Origin: Crambe crambe
Taxonomy: Eukaryota; Porifera; Demospongiae; Poecilosclerida; Crambeidae
Assembly: GCA_963924555.1 (NCBI GenBank)
Contig: OZ004595.1
Location: 3,038,001 to 3,102,000, forward strand
DNA length: 64,000 nucleotides
Direction of reading: 5' to 3'
Each line of letters opens with the position of its first letter. Position 1 is the stretch's first letter. The notes under the pieces were generated by a model, which was not told the DNA's origin, did no database searches, and saw nothing but the letters and a program-made list of their open reading frames with translations. Shown one piece after another: positions 47,366 to 59,982 of this stretch. The position numbers and the translations under genes are program-made.

Positions 47366-50300
47366 GACTTCATTGATAGCTTACTGACTCTTGCCAGTAG
47401 AAATAGCTTTTGCTTTATTTTTATATACACTATAGAAATCGTACACTGTCCTACAGCTACTGGTTAGCTGCTGTATTTTTGTAATACGTATAGCAACTAC
47501 TCAGTGGTTTTTGGTTGCAATTGTGCTGCAGCATGACTATGGCTTGTTGGGTAAATTATTGGGAAATGTTAATTCATTTTGTGGTCATGTTCAACAACAA
47601 AATTACCATGTACAAGAAGCTGTAATAGCCATGAATTTTTGTTATCAGGCATGAACTTATACATTCAGGATCTCTTGACAATATCTTGTCGAGTTCAACT
47701 TAGCTGATAGGGTACACCTCTTAAGTATGCTAACCCTTTCTATTTTGTTTTGTTTAAGGGTGCAGGCACATAGTAACCAAGGCATGCGCTAGTACTAGCA
47801 CTAATTAACCACAAACACTACCGCGCTAAAATAACAGATAGTAAATACAATTGCAGCTGCTGCTTTGGCACACATGCTAGCATGAATAATGAACAAGTCA
47901 TTGCAACTCAGGAACTATGCATGGGAATGAGCCAATATTTTGCATATGGCAACTACTTGATAAGGTCTAAAAAGTTACATTTTGCTTTAGTTTATAGCTA
48001 GTACAGAATGTGCAGGACACTAGATCCTATATGGATAAATTAAAAAGTAGAATGTGAACTGACAAAAACTAAATGTAATTTTTATGGCAATAAGTATAAG
48101 AAGCTGTATATCAAAAATCAGCCATTGATTCCAAGTGGTCATTGAGCAGTTTACCTTGAGAATGGAATCAGCCATAACATCAGTCATTTTGATTGGTCCT
48201 CCTTCATTTTTTTGTGTATGTAGTACTATTCTGATACTTAATAATGTGGTGCAAGTTAGAAATTTCTATCATGAATAGTTTTTAAGTTAATTTTCCCTAG
48301 CAACCATGCGTGGGCGGAGTGTGCCTGCACCCTTAAGATTTATAAATTTGATATAGAATCAAGAGCCGAATCTTTGATATTACATACCTATTATTATCAT
48401 GACATTGCTTTGAAGTTCAGCCATAATGAGGTTTTTAAAGCCATCAGGGCCAGTTTGACACTATAAAATGAGCCCTTGAGAATCACAAGCATTACTAAGG
48501 TGCTTATGCTGATATTGATCAAACCTTCAAAAGTTTCATTGGCTTCAAAAGAATGTATAAATGAATATATTTTGCATTGATGTATTAGATAGTGATATCA
48601 AAAAATAGAATTATTTGATAAGTTGATAGCTACAGTGAATCTATGACTAGCCAGCTATAGCCAGTTATTTCTAAAAAGAAGAAAGAAAAAAAAATATGCA
48701 GTTTCAAGGTAGCTGTATATGGTAGTGAGTGGACTGTCAGTGGCAAGACTTGAAGTATAAGACAGATGACACTTTCTTATCAAGCGAAGCACATGATTTT
48801 TTTGTTGACAAAAAGTTTTCAAATACTGCTGATACTTTCATTGAGTAGTAATTATAATAACTTATCTCCTGCAGGGTATATAGCTATAACCTTCATGTGG
48901 CAAGAGATCTTATTAATTTTGACAACCAACAGTCTAGACTAAATCCTGCTTCTGAGTGTGATTCCTGTAGGCCATCCTGTGATTATGTACTCTTAAGGTT
49001 TGACTACATGTGTAGTTACAAGACTGTACCTGGAAGTCTAAACCACAGATATAGCTAGTGTGACTACACATGTAGTCAAACCTTAATTAAGAGTACATAA
49101 TCACAGAAATGCCTGCATGGCTATAATTAATATACACAATTAGCTATTTATAAGGTTATTAAAATATATAAACCATAAAAGCTATATTAAAATGTTGACT
49201 ACTAACTTATCATTCTCCAAACCATGGTCATCTCCTACCCCCTTGTTAAATACAATGTCTATGTACTTGAAATCTTACTGTGCTACAATACTGTAACATC
49301 ACTAGCTGTAAGTAGCTGTCACTGTGTATTAGCTACGTAGCTATAGATATGTGTGTTAACTGGGTGTGCCCAACCATAAGAATTGGATACCTCAAGTCAC
49401 CTTAGTTAATTATTATCCCAAAATGGTAGCTAGTGCATTGAGAACCATGCACCTGGGAATGACACCTATCCCTGATCAGTGACATGACATGTAGTCAAGA
49501 ACCTACACATATCCCTGCATGATCAGTGATATATTATATTAAATTTGCAGCAAAATATAGTATTAATACAGTACACTACTGATCAAGATACACATGCATG
49601 TGGTACCTTGCCTGACATATTATAGTTAGGGGAAACACATATCCCTGATCAGTGATATGTGTTCCCATCAGCAAAGGGAATACATGTTCCTGATCAGGAT
49701 CTTGGGAGGTTTGCAGGAGAAACACATATGTGGCAGTCATGGGGAACATTAGTGTAACATACTTTTGATAGTAGATTTACATCTAGTCATTTTGACAATT
49801 AACGCAAGTTACAGGTCTGATGCATACATAATATTATTACATCCTCTGGTTTAGTCTCGCGGGCCAGACTTGATTCTTTCCTTTTTCTTGGGGGCGGGGG
49901 AAATAAAGAGTCTGGCCAAACTGCATTGGACGTTTCGTTTGTACTGTGCCACAAAAATCTTGGCAGACATGCGCAGAAACAGCGTGGTAACGTCACTATA
50001 CGTCACAGTAGTGGCTCAATTAATAATGCACGGTCGATTAATTTCTGGCTATCATTTTAGCAGCTAGCATCAGATAGTTGAATTGCGGAATAGTAAGCAC
50101 AACAACTTGTACATGTCAACTTGTTAACGCTCACGCAGTGTACATGCTACTACTAGACTGTAGCAGATTCAGAGAGTCCAGTTTGTATTGTTTTAATGAC
50201 GCCCATTCCGTACTAGGTTACCCTGAGTGCCACCGCACTCTCTGATATGTGTATATTATAAGCTTATGCCAAATTTTTGGTAAATCGTCACTTTTTACGC

Positions 50301-50679
50301 TCTATATTGCGATGGCAGAAGACTTAGCTACCTCTCAAATATAGCTCTACAACTTGGCAAATCGGCCTTCATTGCACAAGTTCGTACACTGTAAAAATGA
50401 AAGTGTTTACTGCACACCATTTTGTCCCAATACACACACTGTTTTTGTTTTTGGTGTGTGTATTGGGACAATTTAGTGTGCAGTGAACACTTTCATTTTT
50501 ACAGTGTACGTAATTCGCTACAAAATTTGTACGGCATGCAAAATTCGCGCGGGGTTCTACGATTGCTCTTGTTTATAAACGAGTCACGTACCTTACTGGT
50601 TATAGCTAGCCGTTATTCGAACTATTAAATCTTGCCAGACTCGGGTTCTAGGGAATAAGACCGTAGCTATCACCCAAAG
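47279..50679. other. Intergenic, repeat-rich
   Basis: No exon is supported. Contents: the inverted partner of 1.76-2.5 kb (about 47,640-49,010), a foldback at 48,976-49,106 with GTACTCTTAAGGTTTGACTA arms, several TATCCCTGATCAGTGATAT motifs (49,460-49,700), and a CACTGTAAAAA-family MITE (50,389-50,513). Confidence 0.55.
50389..50513. mobile_element. Foldback MITE, CACTGTAAAAA family
   Basis: The arms CACTGTAAAAATGAAAGTGT...TTTTGTCCCAATACACAC are matched in reverse by GTGTGTATTGGGACAA...CACTTTCATTTTTACAGTG. It lies about 170 bases upstream of the CaaX gene. Confidence 0.85.
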
Positions 50680-51033
50680 ATGGCCATATCCCCGGGCATG
50701 TTTAATCTGTCTTTCAAAATTCGTCAAGTTTCGGATGCCAACCACGCATGGATTACTCCGGAGACAGTATATGGTACTAATGTTACTATAACTATGTACA
50801 CGTTCTGTTTCAATCCCGGTGTCCCAATGACGTTAGAAGATGTAGCAACCACCATTGAAAATGATGGTTCAATTCGTCGTATAAGGATAAATCATATCAC
50901 TGCGAGAGGACACTATTTAGCTCGCCAGGACTTCGTAAAATACAATGTTGCTGATTTGATGAAAGACGGAGAAACCTTCACCTGTGATTATCTGCCAGTT
51001 TGCTGTGGTACATGTATATGTACCGTGCTATAG
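50680..51033 (+). CDS. Small CaaX-box protein (copy 2, full length)
   Basis: Intronless 117-codon frame with a favourable start context (AAAGATGG) and a TAG at 51,031. Unknown family. The first half looks beta-rich (NVTITMYTF, KIRQV) and the second half matches copy 1 at 2-220. It ends PVCCGTCICTVL: a Cys-rich end closing in Cys-Thr-Val-Leu, a CaaX-type tetrapeptide with Leu, plus nearby Cys that could be acylated. No signal peptide or membrane helix is seen. The upstream promoter region carries a MITE at 50,389-50,513. Membrane attachment and any signalling role are inference. Confidence 0.6.
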   Translation: MAISPGMFNLSFKIRQVSDANHAWITPETVYGTNVTITMYTFCFNPGVPMTLEDVATTIENDGSIRRIRINHITARGHYLARQDFVKYNVADLMKDGETFTCDYLPVCCGTCICTVL

Positions 51034-51175
51034 AACAGTGCCAAATCACTGCAGCAATCAAGGCCTCAATTACCGAACAAACACAGATAGCCACTTTCAT
51101 AAACTATCATAATTATAAACATCTACATAGCTAGCTACTCTGAGAAATAATCTCATCTTTCATCATTAGTCATTA

Positions 51176-51543
51176 GGCCAAACCAATTAAATTTCCTGTT
51201 TCTCATCAGCTCCCTCATTGATTTTTTCCAAAATTGAAAAACACAAACAAAACTTTAATTTTCTTTTTCTTTGCTGTGCCAGTCTAATCATAGATAATAG
51301 AGAGACTCATTGAGTAATTTGTGACAGATGCTTAAGTTAGGCAACAAAAAATTTGCTCTTTTTAATGGCACACACACAGCTTTATGTAGACCAAGTTAGC
51401 TAGGCTGGCTAGGTATTAAATATACCTAGCTACATAACTCAGTGCAGCTGGAAAGTCCGTGTGTTTTTGTTTTTGTTTTCGCACGCAGCATTGGATTTTT
51501 CATATTTTTGTGATGAGAAACAGGAAATTTAATTGGTTTGGCC
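51176..51543. mobile_element. PIF/Harbinger-type MITE with TTA target duplication
   Basis: The left end GGCCAAACCAATTAAATTTC (then CTGTTTCTCATCA) is matched exactly in reverse at the right end (TGATGAGAAACAGGAAATTT, then AATTGGTTTGGCC). TTA flanks both sides (51,173-51,175 and 51,544-51,546). 368 bases, no coding capacity. Confidence 0.9.
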
Positions 51544-51812
51544 TTAGCTATAGAAGTAGCAAACTTAATATTGAATTTTAATACAAGCAAAATGTACATA
51601 TTTATAGCAGCTATACAATATTATTGTTGTACGTTTAAAAAATAGCTTATGTACATTCTACGTATCCATATCTGCAGTGTTGGCATCCCGCCCACAGCAC
51701 CCTACATATGTATATCTATTTTAGCTAATACTTAATGTATGCAGATTGAGGCTTGTTAAGTGTCAAGGAAGCACCCAAGGATGTTGCAAAATCATGAGAA
51801 GTAGCTATATTA

Positions 51813-51946
51813 TACACCGTAAAAATGAAAGTGTGTAGCTACTGCACACTAATTGTCCCAATACACACACACACACAAACCGTGTGTGTAGCTAGTTACT
51901 GGGACAAAATGGTGTGCAGTAAACACTTTTGTTTCTACAGTGTATA
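51813..51946. mobile_element. Foldback MITE, CACTGTAAAAA family (third full copy)
   Basis: Starts TACACCGTAAAAATGAAAGT and ends TTTTGTTTCTACAGTGTA, with the TTGTCCCAATACACAC inner block and an ACACAC loop. Confidence 0.8.
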
Positions 51947-52341
51947 TACATAGCTAGCTATGTAGCAGTTAGCTATTTCAGCAGACTCATGCATGCAGGA
52001 TCTGCAGCTGCCTATTGATATGCAGAGTTGCAGAGGAGTCCCCATTACACATGCAATAGATGACATAGCTAACTATAATCTCTCTAACATTAGCTACATC
52101 ATCTGCATGAATCGTGAGTTAATTGGTGCACACATGCAAGTTAAACATTATCATTTCCTGTAAGGCTATAATTATGGTTAATATAACATGCAGTTATGTG
52201 GTATGTATAGCTAATCCTTCAATTCCCCACTGAGTAAATAAAGAGGACTGAGAAGTATATATCAGCCCTGCTATAGTGTCACATGTACACTATATCATGT
52301 TGTTAGCTATACTACCTACATAACAGCTAACTAGGGCAATG

Positions 52342-52560
52342 TGAAACATCTGATGACAGGGCATTTCTTGGTGGTGTCCACACTTTGGGATAACCTTTGT
52401 GACCTCTGTCATACACATACATGTGTGTGCTTGATGCGTACATACCTTCTGGACATTTACGAGAACATTAATTTTGTTGTAACACGTTGCAAACTGTGGC
52501 TTCTGAAAGCAAGACATTTCTTGGTGGTGTCCACACTTTGGGATAACTTTGGGATAGCTC
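52342..52560 (-). pseudogene. ZNFX1 zinc-finger fragment
   Basis: On the minus strand this reads MSCFQKPQFATCYNK, then after a rearrangement QAHTCMCMTEVTKVIPKC and GHHQEMPCHQ. This matches the NFX1-type repeat region of the ZNFX1 gene at about 42,985-43,155 in the opposite orientation. The intervening finger is replaced and out of frame, and a second copy of the CCAAAGTGTGGACACCACCA block closes it. About 220 bases; no helicase sequence accompanies it. Confidence 0.8.
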
Positions 52561-52889
52561 TGGTTACTTTATAGCTACCCACGAGTAAACGTATATGAAT
52601 AAAACTGAAATGCATAATATGTGGAAGTATACAATACAATACAAGGATCACAACAGTATACAGTGCTACAAATCTAAAGACTAGAAAAATTTATGTATTC
52701 ATATATCCTACAATAATAGTGGACGTTTGTATGTAATGATTATAAAACTTTACATGAATATTTATACACTATTGGAGATGATATTGACAAATTCCTGAAT
52801 TGTTTCACCACTTTCTATAGTAATTATACCACATTAGCTTACATTTATAGATCGTAAAGTATGATGTTTTTAAGACATAAAATCAACAT

Positions 52890-53830
52890 TTTTTGCCTCG
52901 GCACCAAAGTGCCGAGGCGCAGTGCTGGAGTCGAGGCGACTATGCATATGGGTGACGATGCATGGTGGTATGTTTTATGCACACATGCAATGATGCACGA
53001 TGATGCGTGCATTAGCTCTAGCTAGATATAGCTCTACTACAGTACTAAGGATAAACAGACAGACTCAGGCTCAGCTACACGGTAACTCTACACCGTGAAG
53101 AGAGTGCTGATGCTTCTTGGCCATCTTTGCCAACAAATCAAGCCCATTATGACATGCAGAGAACTGACTAAAAGACAGCAGTGAACAAAAGCAACAGAGA
53201 TTGCGAACTAGTGATCGTTTGAAGTGCCAAAGAGAGCCATGGTGAAGGAGAATCTCAGAACTAAGACTTTGAGGCTTCCAAACAATGAGAGAATCCAGTA
53301 CACATACTTCAATCAAGCTATGCGTGAGAATAACCGGCAGTTCGAAAGCATTGAACAGCAAGAATACTAGCTGTGTAAATACTAATCTTACTACAATAAG
53401 CCCACTACTGAATAAGTCATGTTGCTCAGTGCGCATTATTTGGAACTCTCCATAGCCAGAATTAAAATAGTCTTGTCCCCAGACCCCGTTCTCTAAGAGG
53501 GTGGGGTCTGGGGACGAGACTAGAAATATTTTGGCAGCATTTTGTAGAAACATTTGACCCCACAAACCCCTGCACTTTTCATTATTAAATTTTATGCCCA
53601 TGCAGCAAGTATTCAGCAATTCCTTCAAATATTATTTTAGTTTTTTTATATCATCCTTGTAGCTAGGACTCCGGCTTCAAGCTGATCCCTCAGTGCATCT
53701 TTATCACCTTTTACTTGTCTCTTACTACTGTCATATTCACTGTAAAGCATTTAAAATAAAATAAATACGTTAAAGGTTGTACTTAAGTGCCGAGGCATTC
53801 CTAGTCTTTTAAAAGACTAACTTATTAACA
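52890..53830. mobile_element. Repeat element with GCCTCGGCACCAAAGTGCCGAGGC end
   Basis: The left end TTTTTGCCTCGGCACCAAAG is a small hairpin followed by GCAGTGCT. The right end is GTGCCGAGGCATTCCTAGTC plus TTTTAAAAGACTAACTTATT. The same ends occur at 45.78-46.85 kb, and a left end alone occurs at 63,885. Inside is a hairpin with AGTCTTGTCCCCAGACCCC arms (53,467-53,523). The 185-codon minus-strand frame within is not convincingly coding. The element occupies the place where the last two PIPOX exons should be in copy 2. Confidence 0.6.
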
Positions 53831-54184
53831 TTATGTCCAACTACTTCTGAATTTGGTTGGTCAAAATAGTCTGCCACAAAACAGATTCTTCAAAGAGAAT
53901 ACTCTTTATGTAAACATGTGGCTGTTACAGTCTCTACTGCATGCAGTGCTTGAGAGAAGTGCAGAATGCATGGATGGCTATGGTGCCAAAACACTGTAAT
54001 TTATTCTCAGAAAAGTAGTTGGTCGATATGATAAACCACTTGGCTATTTTTGGTCGGTCAATTTACAGATTCGACTGGAATGGCTGGCTAACTCTGGTGG
54101 TCTACACTGAAGTCATGCAAAGAATTAACTGCTGATTTAAATCAGCAGGGGGTTCTCTTATTTTCAATTCATAGATGACTATAA

Positions 54185-57100
54185 TGATAACTATATACTT
54201 ACAGTAATGATGCAGGCTTCATAGATACTTGACTGGGTTGCCAGTGATTTGAAGTGTTCCTTAATGAATGTTGATATCTTATTATCGTATTCAGGTGATG
54301 GATTCATGTCTCGTTCATCTGGGTGGATATCAGGGCCTACGTGCAAACTAGCCTGGATAAAAAATATGGACACCATATAACAGGGACTTCCCCAAAGCCA
54401 TTAATTTATTATGTAGCAAACCATGCAGAAATCAAGGATTTCATTAACAGATTATTATCATCTATGTTGATATTTATAATTTTCATTCACTCCCCATGAA
54501 AGGACTCGTGGGAGTGAAGTAGTGGTTATTGCAATTAAGAGGGATAGAGTCTCTTGTTCATAAACTTTTTACACATCTATTCTAAGCTCTGGTAAAGGAT
54601 CATCAAACTTCTGATGTTGTTAATCACTAAAATAATATGGTGCGGCGCGCGCGGCAGCTAGCCGGCCAGGCCTTCGTGCCTTTTCTTCGTGAGAGACTAT
54701 AATAGAGGAAGGCCTGGGGACGAGGCTACTACCTGGCAGCTAATAGCTTGCAGTCTTGTGCAGTCTTAGCATAAAGGGCAGGCATGAAAGGCAGTTGACT
54801 CTACTCCAATGGGGCATCCATGCCAGAGGCGATTTTACAATTTGGGCCCAGTTGGTGGGGTCAAAGGTCAGCATTTAACCCTTTCAACCAGATGGCTTTC
54901 CCACGACTTTGGCGGGAATTTCAGCTATGCTATTGAGAACCAAGAGGCCCATGCTGTAGCCAGGATTTTATGGCTCAGGAGGACCTCAAAGATTAATTAT
55001 AATGTTACTCAGCTATTAAGGTATTTTCAATGCTAATACGAACTATATCAATTCAGTGCAAGTGACTAAGCTATATTATTACCATCAAAGGGGGGAGGGG
55101 CTCAAGCCTATTGCGTCACCTGCTGGCTACAGGCCTGTCTATCCCTCCCACAAAACACCAGAAGGGATCAGAGGAGGTTGATTTGGGCATTGCAAATTAT
55201 CCACCAGGTGTAATGCGCCAGACTGGCCCGCTAAATGCTCTGCTTCTCTTTGCAGTAATTATAATGGAGTGATGACTGACTGACAAGTGATGATTGCACA
55301 AAACAACTGAACTCACAGACATAGACTGACAAGTGAACACTGTTATACGTTAATATAGCTACTAGTGGCCGGCCCAATGATTGGGGCCCCACGCTCCTAA
55401 TGACATACTTAATATGACATGCATACATAGTAGCTAACTATAAAGTTAATTATTACACAGGATTGACAAATTCTTCCAACTGCTTTACACCCTTGTTCAG
55501 CGCCTGTTGCACAACCCTCACTTCAGAGATGCAATGAATAAAATATACATTTCTCATCCTGACAGCCTTTGCACCAAAACATGTAGTTAGATATGCACAT
55601 AGTGAGCTAGCTATCATGTTCATCACAAACTTACACCTTTCATTTGTCACAAGATCAGATATCCGAGGGATGTACACTTATGAGACTACTAGTGAAGGCC
55701 TGGGTGGTTACACAGGAAATCCTCTTCTCTCTTTTCAACCATGGCTACTTTGTTGCAAGAAGAGTAGCTATCTCCATCACTTCAAAGAGAAACTGATCTT
55801 CACTATGCTAGAAAATACTTGCAACTTACTCCTCGTTCCTCAAAGAAGACTCAGGATTAGGATGTAGCAGACACTAAGACTTAGAGACCTAGTAGAGTTA
55901 AAGAGTTAAATATCATGACCTTTAACCCCAGTGTGACCTTTGACCCCACCAACTGGGCCCAAATTGTAAAATCGCATGCCAGAGAGTATTATTGTACTAT
56001 TCATAAAATGTGTGTGCAAGTGAATGGAATTGTTGGTCCCCTACACTCCAAGTGAACCCATGAAAGTCTGGATGAATAAATGGTTCATTGAATCTCATTA
56101 TTACTGTACAAGTAAATTTATTCTAAATAAAACAGATGTGACAGTCGAGGGTATAAATCAAACTTCATTCACGTTTTAGTCAAAGTTTCCTTTTATCATG
56201 ACTGATGCTTTATAATAGAATTTTCTGCCTTTCGAACTTTTTTTTTTTCGAAAGTAGAAAGCATGAATAAAGTTTGATTTCTATCCTCGACTGTCACAGA
56301 TATAAGTAGGGATTGGGATGGCTGTGTAGCTATAAAGTTCAAAAAGTTAATGAACAATTGGCCTACTCATTCCATAATAGTAGTCCTGTTTTCCATCAAT
56401 CATGCTATAATGGATGAAAACTGGAAAGTTTTTGGCTGTGTAGTGTTCAGGGTTCTCAGCCTTCCAGTAATATACTTTGGCACTAAAAGAGAAAGAAGGA
56501 CAATTACATAGCAACAAGAAGAAAAGCCTATTCCATAGAAGCCCTAGTATTCCTGAAGGGGTTGGTTTGAAATGCCTGCTGATGTTGAACACCCTATAGT
56601 TTGACTCTCGCAATACTATTACCTAGCCTTTCCGATCAAGATACAATCAAGGTGGGGAGGGGGGAAGCTTTAGAAGGTGTGTAGCTATGGGACTTGAACC
56701 AGGGCCTCTGCTTCAGCACAAAACTTAAAACTTGTTACTATGGAAAGGAGAATAATTGTTGTGGCCATGCAACTACATGTCTAGCAATAAACCTGCAAAG
56801 GTAGCTCAACATTGAGAGTCTTCATGAAGTCTTTTGCCCAGGGGCCAACGGTGACAACTACTTTGAATAATATTCTTTCCCGTGACATGGCCTTTTCTGG
56901 TGATAAGCTTCACCACTTCACCAGGTATGATTTCAGTGACAGGGCATTCATCCCACAACAGTCCTCCAGCTTCTAGAAATAATTTCTAGATATCGAGAAG
57001 AGGGAGGAAAAAGGGGGAGTGAAGAGGAGAAGGGGGAGGAGGAAGAGAAGGGAGGAGGGGGACAGAGGAAGAAGGGAGGACGAGGAGGAGGTAAGGAGAA

Positions 57101-58222
57101 AGAGGGAGAGGAAGGAGGAGAGGAAGAGGGGGGAGAAGGAGGAGAGGACAAAGAAGGAAGGAGGGGGCAGAGGAAGAAGGAAGGAAAGGAGAGTGGAGGT
57201 AAGGAGGAAGAGGGGGAAAGGAAGAGGGGAAGGAGAAGAGGAAGAGAAGGAGGGAGGGAAAGAGGGGAGAAGGAAGAGTGGGAGGTGGAGAAGGAAGAGG
57301 AAGAGTGAGGGAAGAGGAGGAAGGGGGTTAAAGTAAATACACATGCATAATTCATCATTGTATACCTGATAAGCTGCCACTGCTTTTTGAGGTAGCAGTA
57401 TACCTCCATCTTTTTCCAACACACAGGTGTAACGGGAGCTTGAGTTGATTTGAGTATCTTTCATTTTCCTGCAAGGAAATGGCTAAAAACCAGTGCAAAC
57501 ACAAACAGACTATAATATTATCCTTACTTCCTTTGCTGGGAATACTTCATAAGTTACTTTATTGGTCGCAAGACTTGTAATGACCTTCTGTAAATCTGTG
57601 TTGCTTTGCTGGGAATACTTCATAAGTTACTTTATTGGTCTCAAGACTTGTAATGACCTTCTGTAAATCTGTGTTGCTTTCTTCACCAAACACTATATAC
57701 CAGTTTGAAAAAATGAATTTCATAATCGCTAGTGTATGAGCAATGAAGGTATGTACAATACAGCATTACGGTATGTCCATGCTTGATCAGACTCTATTCT
57801 CTAGCTATGAGGATAGGCTGGATTACAGACTCTACTCTTTACAAGGATAAGTTCTATTATCACACTTGCATGTAGAGTTCTGTTCCACTCTTCTTATGGA
57901 GGTGGTTCCATAATTGTGAAGGCTTCATCCATCATGTGAACATAGTAAGGCTGGACATATGCTCTACATGTGATACGTGAACAGCCATGTGAGCTGCCTC
58001 TTGTATGCAACACTGAAAACTGAAAAATGTACAGCTGAAAGAATGCAAAATGGCTGATTGACTGGCTACCCAGCAGCTTGATCCATGCAAATAGCTATCT
58101 AGCTATTTCTCACCTTTTCTAGGAGAAGGACTTTTTTGGCTCCTTTTTAGATGAGGTGGTAAGCTGTGGAACTTCCTATCACCCCTGCTCCCACTACTAT
58201 CACATCAAAAACACCTCTCAGT
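54185..58222 (-). pseudogene. PIPOX: Second PIPOX copy, broken
   Basis: Exon-by-exon paralogue of the intact gene. Recognisable exons lie near 58222-58114, 58010-57870, 57730-57535, 57475-57367, 56990-56790, 56485-56347 and 54350-54200. Lesions: the start ATG is lost; a CAA codon became TAA at 58,147-58,149; exon 3 carries a tandem duplication of about 70 bases (57,531-57,677); a 10-base insertion near 56,864-56,873 shifts exon 5; the second half of exon 6 is replaced and stops at once; exons 8 and 9 are absent. The donor after the VCIIT-equivalent (here ACIIT) is GTAAGT, against GCAAGT in the intact gene. No functional enzyme can be made. Confidence 0.92.
57000..57328. repeat. GA-only purine tract in the PIPOX pseudogene
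   Basis: Homologous in position and composition to 6,219-6,537, with the units re-ordered. The long frames through it on both strands are compositional. Confidence 0.9.
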
Positions 58223-59794
58223 CTGACTCCAGTCAGACAGAAAAGGTGGGCGCGGCTTGCCTCGAGGATCGATCAGCTGACGCAAGTTAGTCATTATTAG
58301 TCAATTAGATGCTCAACTGATGTTGCTTAGAATAAGATGCTCAACTGATGATCAAAGAACTAACTACAGGATCACAAGATTAACGATTGTGACAGCGTGA
58401 GTGACGCTGGCTATAGTCTACTAGAGGTACTATTTTAGACTATGTTTGTTTTTTTGGCACTAGCTCAATGAAAGTCAATGAGATATCATGACCCTACAGG
58501 CTACACTCTTTGTTTGCCTCAGGCCTGTTCATATCTAGCTGCAATTCATTATGGCTATGGGAAAATGCTATAGCTGTTGTTTGCCAATGTCAGTATCTAT
58601 GTTGAATACAATTAATCGTAGCCAAGGTATACCTCATGTATCATGCAAAAGAGGTCTTATGATTATCAAACTCTCGATGTGTTGGTTTTCAACCAGGTGC
58701 CAAAAGGCTCATAAATTACTGCCCCTCATTATACTTCTTATTAACGGAGAAGTAGCTAGCTAGCTACTACCTATATTTTTTGTTCTTGCACTGGAATGCC
58801 AGGATGTGGTGCCAAAGGTGTTGGTGCAATGGTGGCACATTGTCATCCAGATAAGCATGAGTGGCATGAGCATATATGAGACACACTGCTGAAGATGTTG
58901 CTACTATGCATGAGAAAGATTGACACTGTTGAAACTTTGCCCTTTCATGTGCACAAACCACAAGCTATTTTGTTGTAGGAGTCTAATGTAGTTATGGAAG
59001 GAGTCAGAAAGCTTGGCTACATGCATTAACAAAATTCTGCTATCAATTATCAAGGAGCCAGAGGCTATAAGGATGACACCTTCCTCAGTATGTTTTGTAA
59101 TGGCTACCAACCCACAGGCCAAAAACAACAACACATACCATTGCTCTGCTAGAATTTCTGTCAGTCAGTTAATTATGGAGAAGTCACAAAGAATACGAAA
59201 AAAAATTTTTTGTTTTTGTTTTTATCACTGACATGTAGCAGAGTAATGCATCATGACATGGCAGTTCAGAGGTCCATTCTGGTGGGAAGGAACAATAATT
59301 GAAACTGTATTGTGTGCGTGTATCTGGTCTTGACTACAACTAACACCTGCTCTGCTCATGTTGTACTGCATCAACAATGTTGCAATGACAACAAACATAC
59401 GTACATGTGTGCATGCACTCAGTCCTCAACACAATGAATGCTAGTGCTAGTTGCATACATGTTCAACATAATAAAATTAATACTACGTAGTTGTACATCA
59501 GGATTCTCCCCAAAGGGTGTTAGAGAGGTGCAACACCACTCTGGTATTCAAGCACTGCTCTGACCAGTTTTACTAGGGAGACATAATACTTCAATATTAT
59601 AGCTATAGCCCCTGTCCAGGCAATGATGACTCCATGAATATCATTATACTGCTGCAATTCTGCATGTCTATGAATCCCTTTTCTTTGGAAGTACAAGATC
59701 AGATGCCATTCATCAGACCTATACAAAGAAACTATAATTACTACAAACTTCACTCATCAAAAATATTAAAAGGCACCTGCACAACAACTGTTAG

Positions 59795-59982
59795 CTACAC
59801 TGCAAAAACGAAATTGTTATTTTAACAAATCTACTTAGTTAGGTGAGATTAATCATTTGAAATCTGTCAAAATGACAACATATATTTGGTGAATATAACA
59901 AACTGTTTGGTTGTTTCAACAATGATTAGTCTTGTGTACCACTCATGTTTATTGAAATAGCAATTCTGTTTTTGCAGTGTAC
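59795..59982. mobile_element. Foldback MITE with TACACTGCAAAAACGAAATT ends
   Basis: The start ACACTGCAAAAACGAAATTG and the end CAATTCTGTTTTTGCAGTGT are reverse complements with small changes. About 188 bases. The ends resemble the CACTGTAAAAA family but the interior differs. Confidence 0.75.

Noticed and set aside
53071..53628. 185-codon minus-strand frame
   Set aside because: Lies inside a repeat element, crosses a hairpin, and shows no recognisable domain or splice structure.
56948..57464. Overlapping Ser/Pro-rich and Arg/Glu-rich frames
   Set aside because: Produced by the purine tract in every frame; no independent coding evidence.
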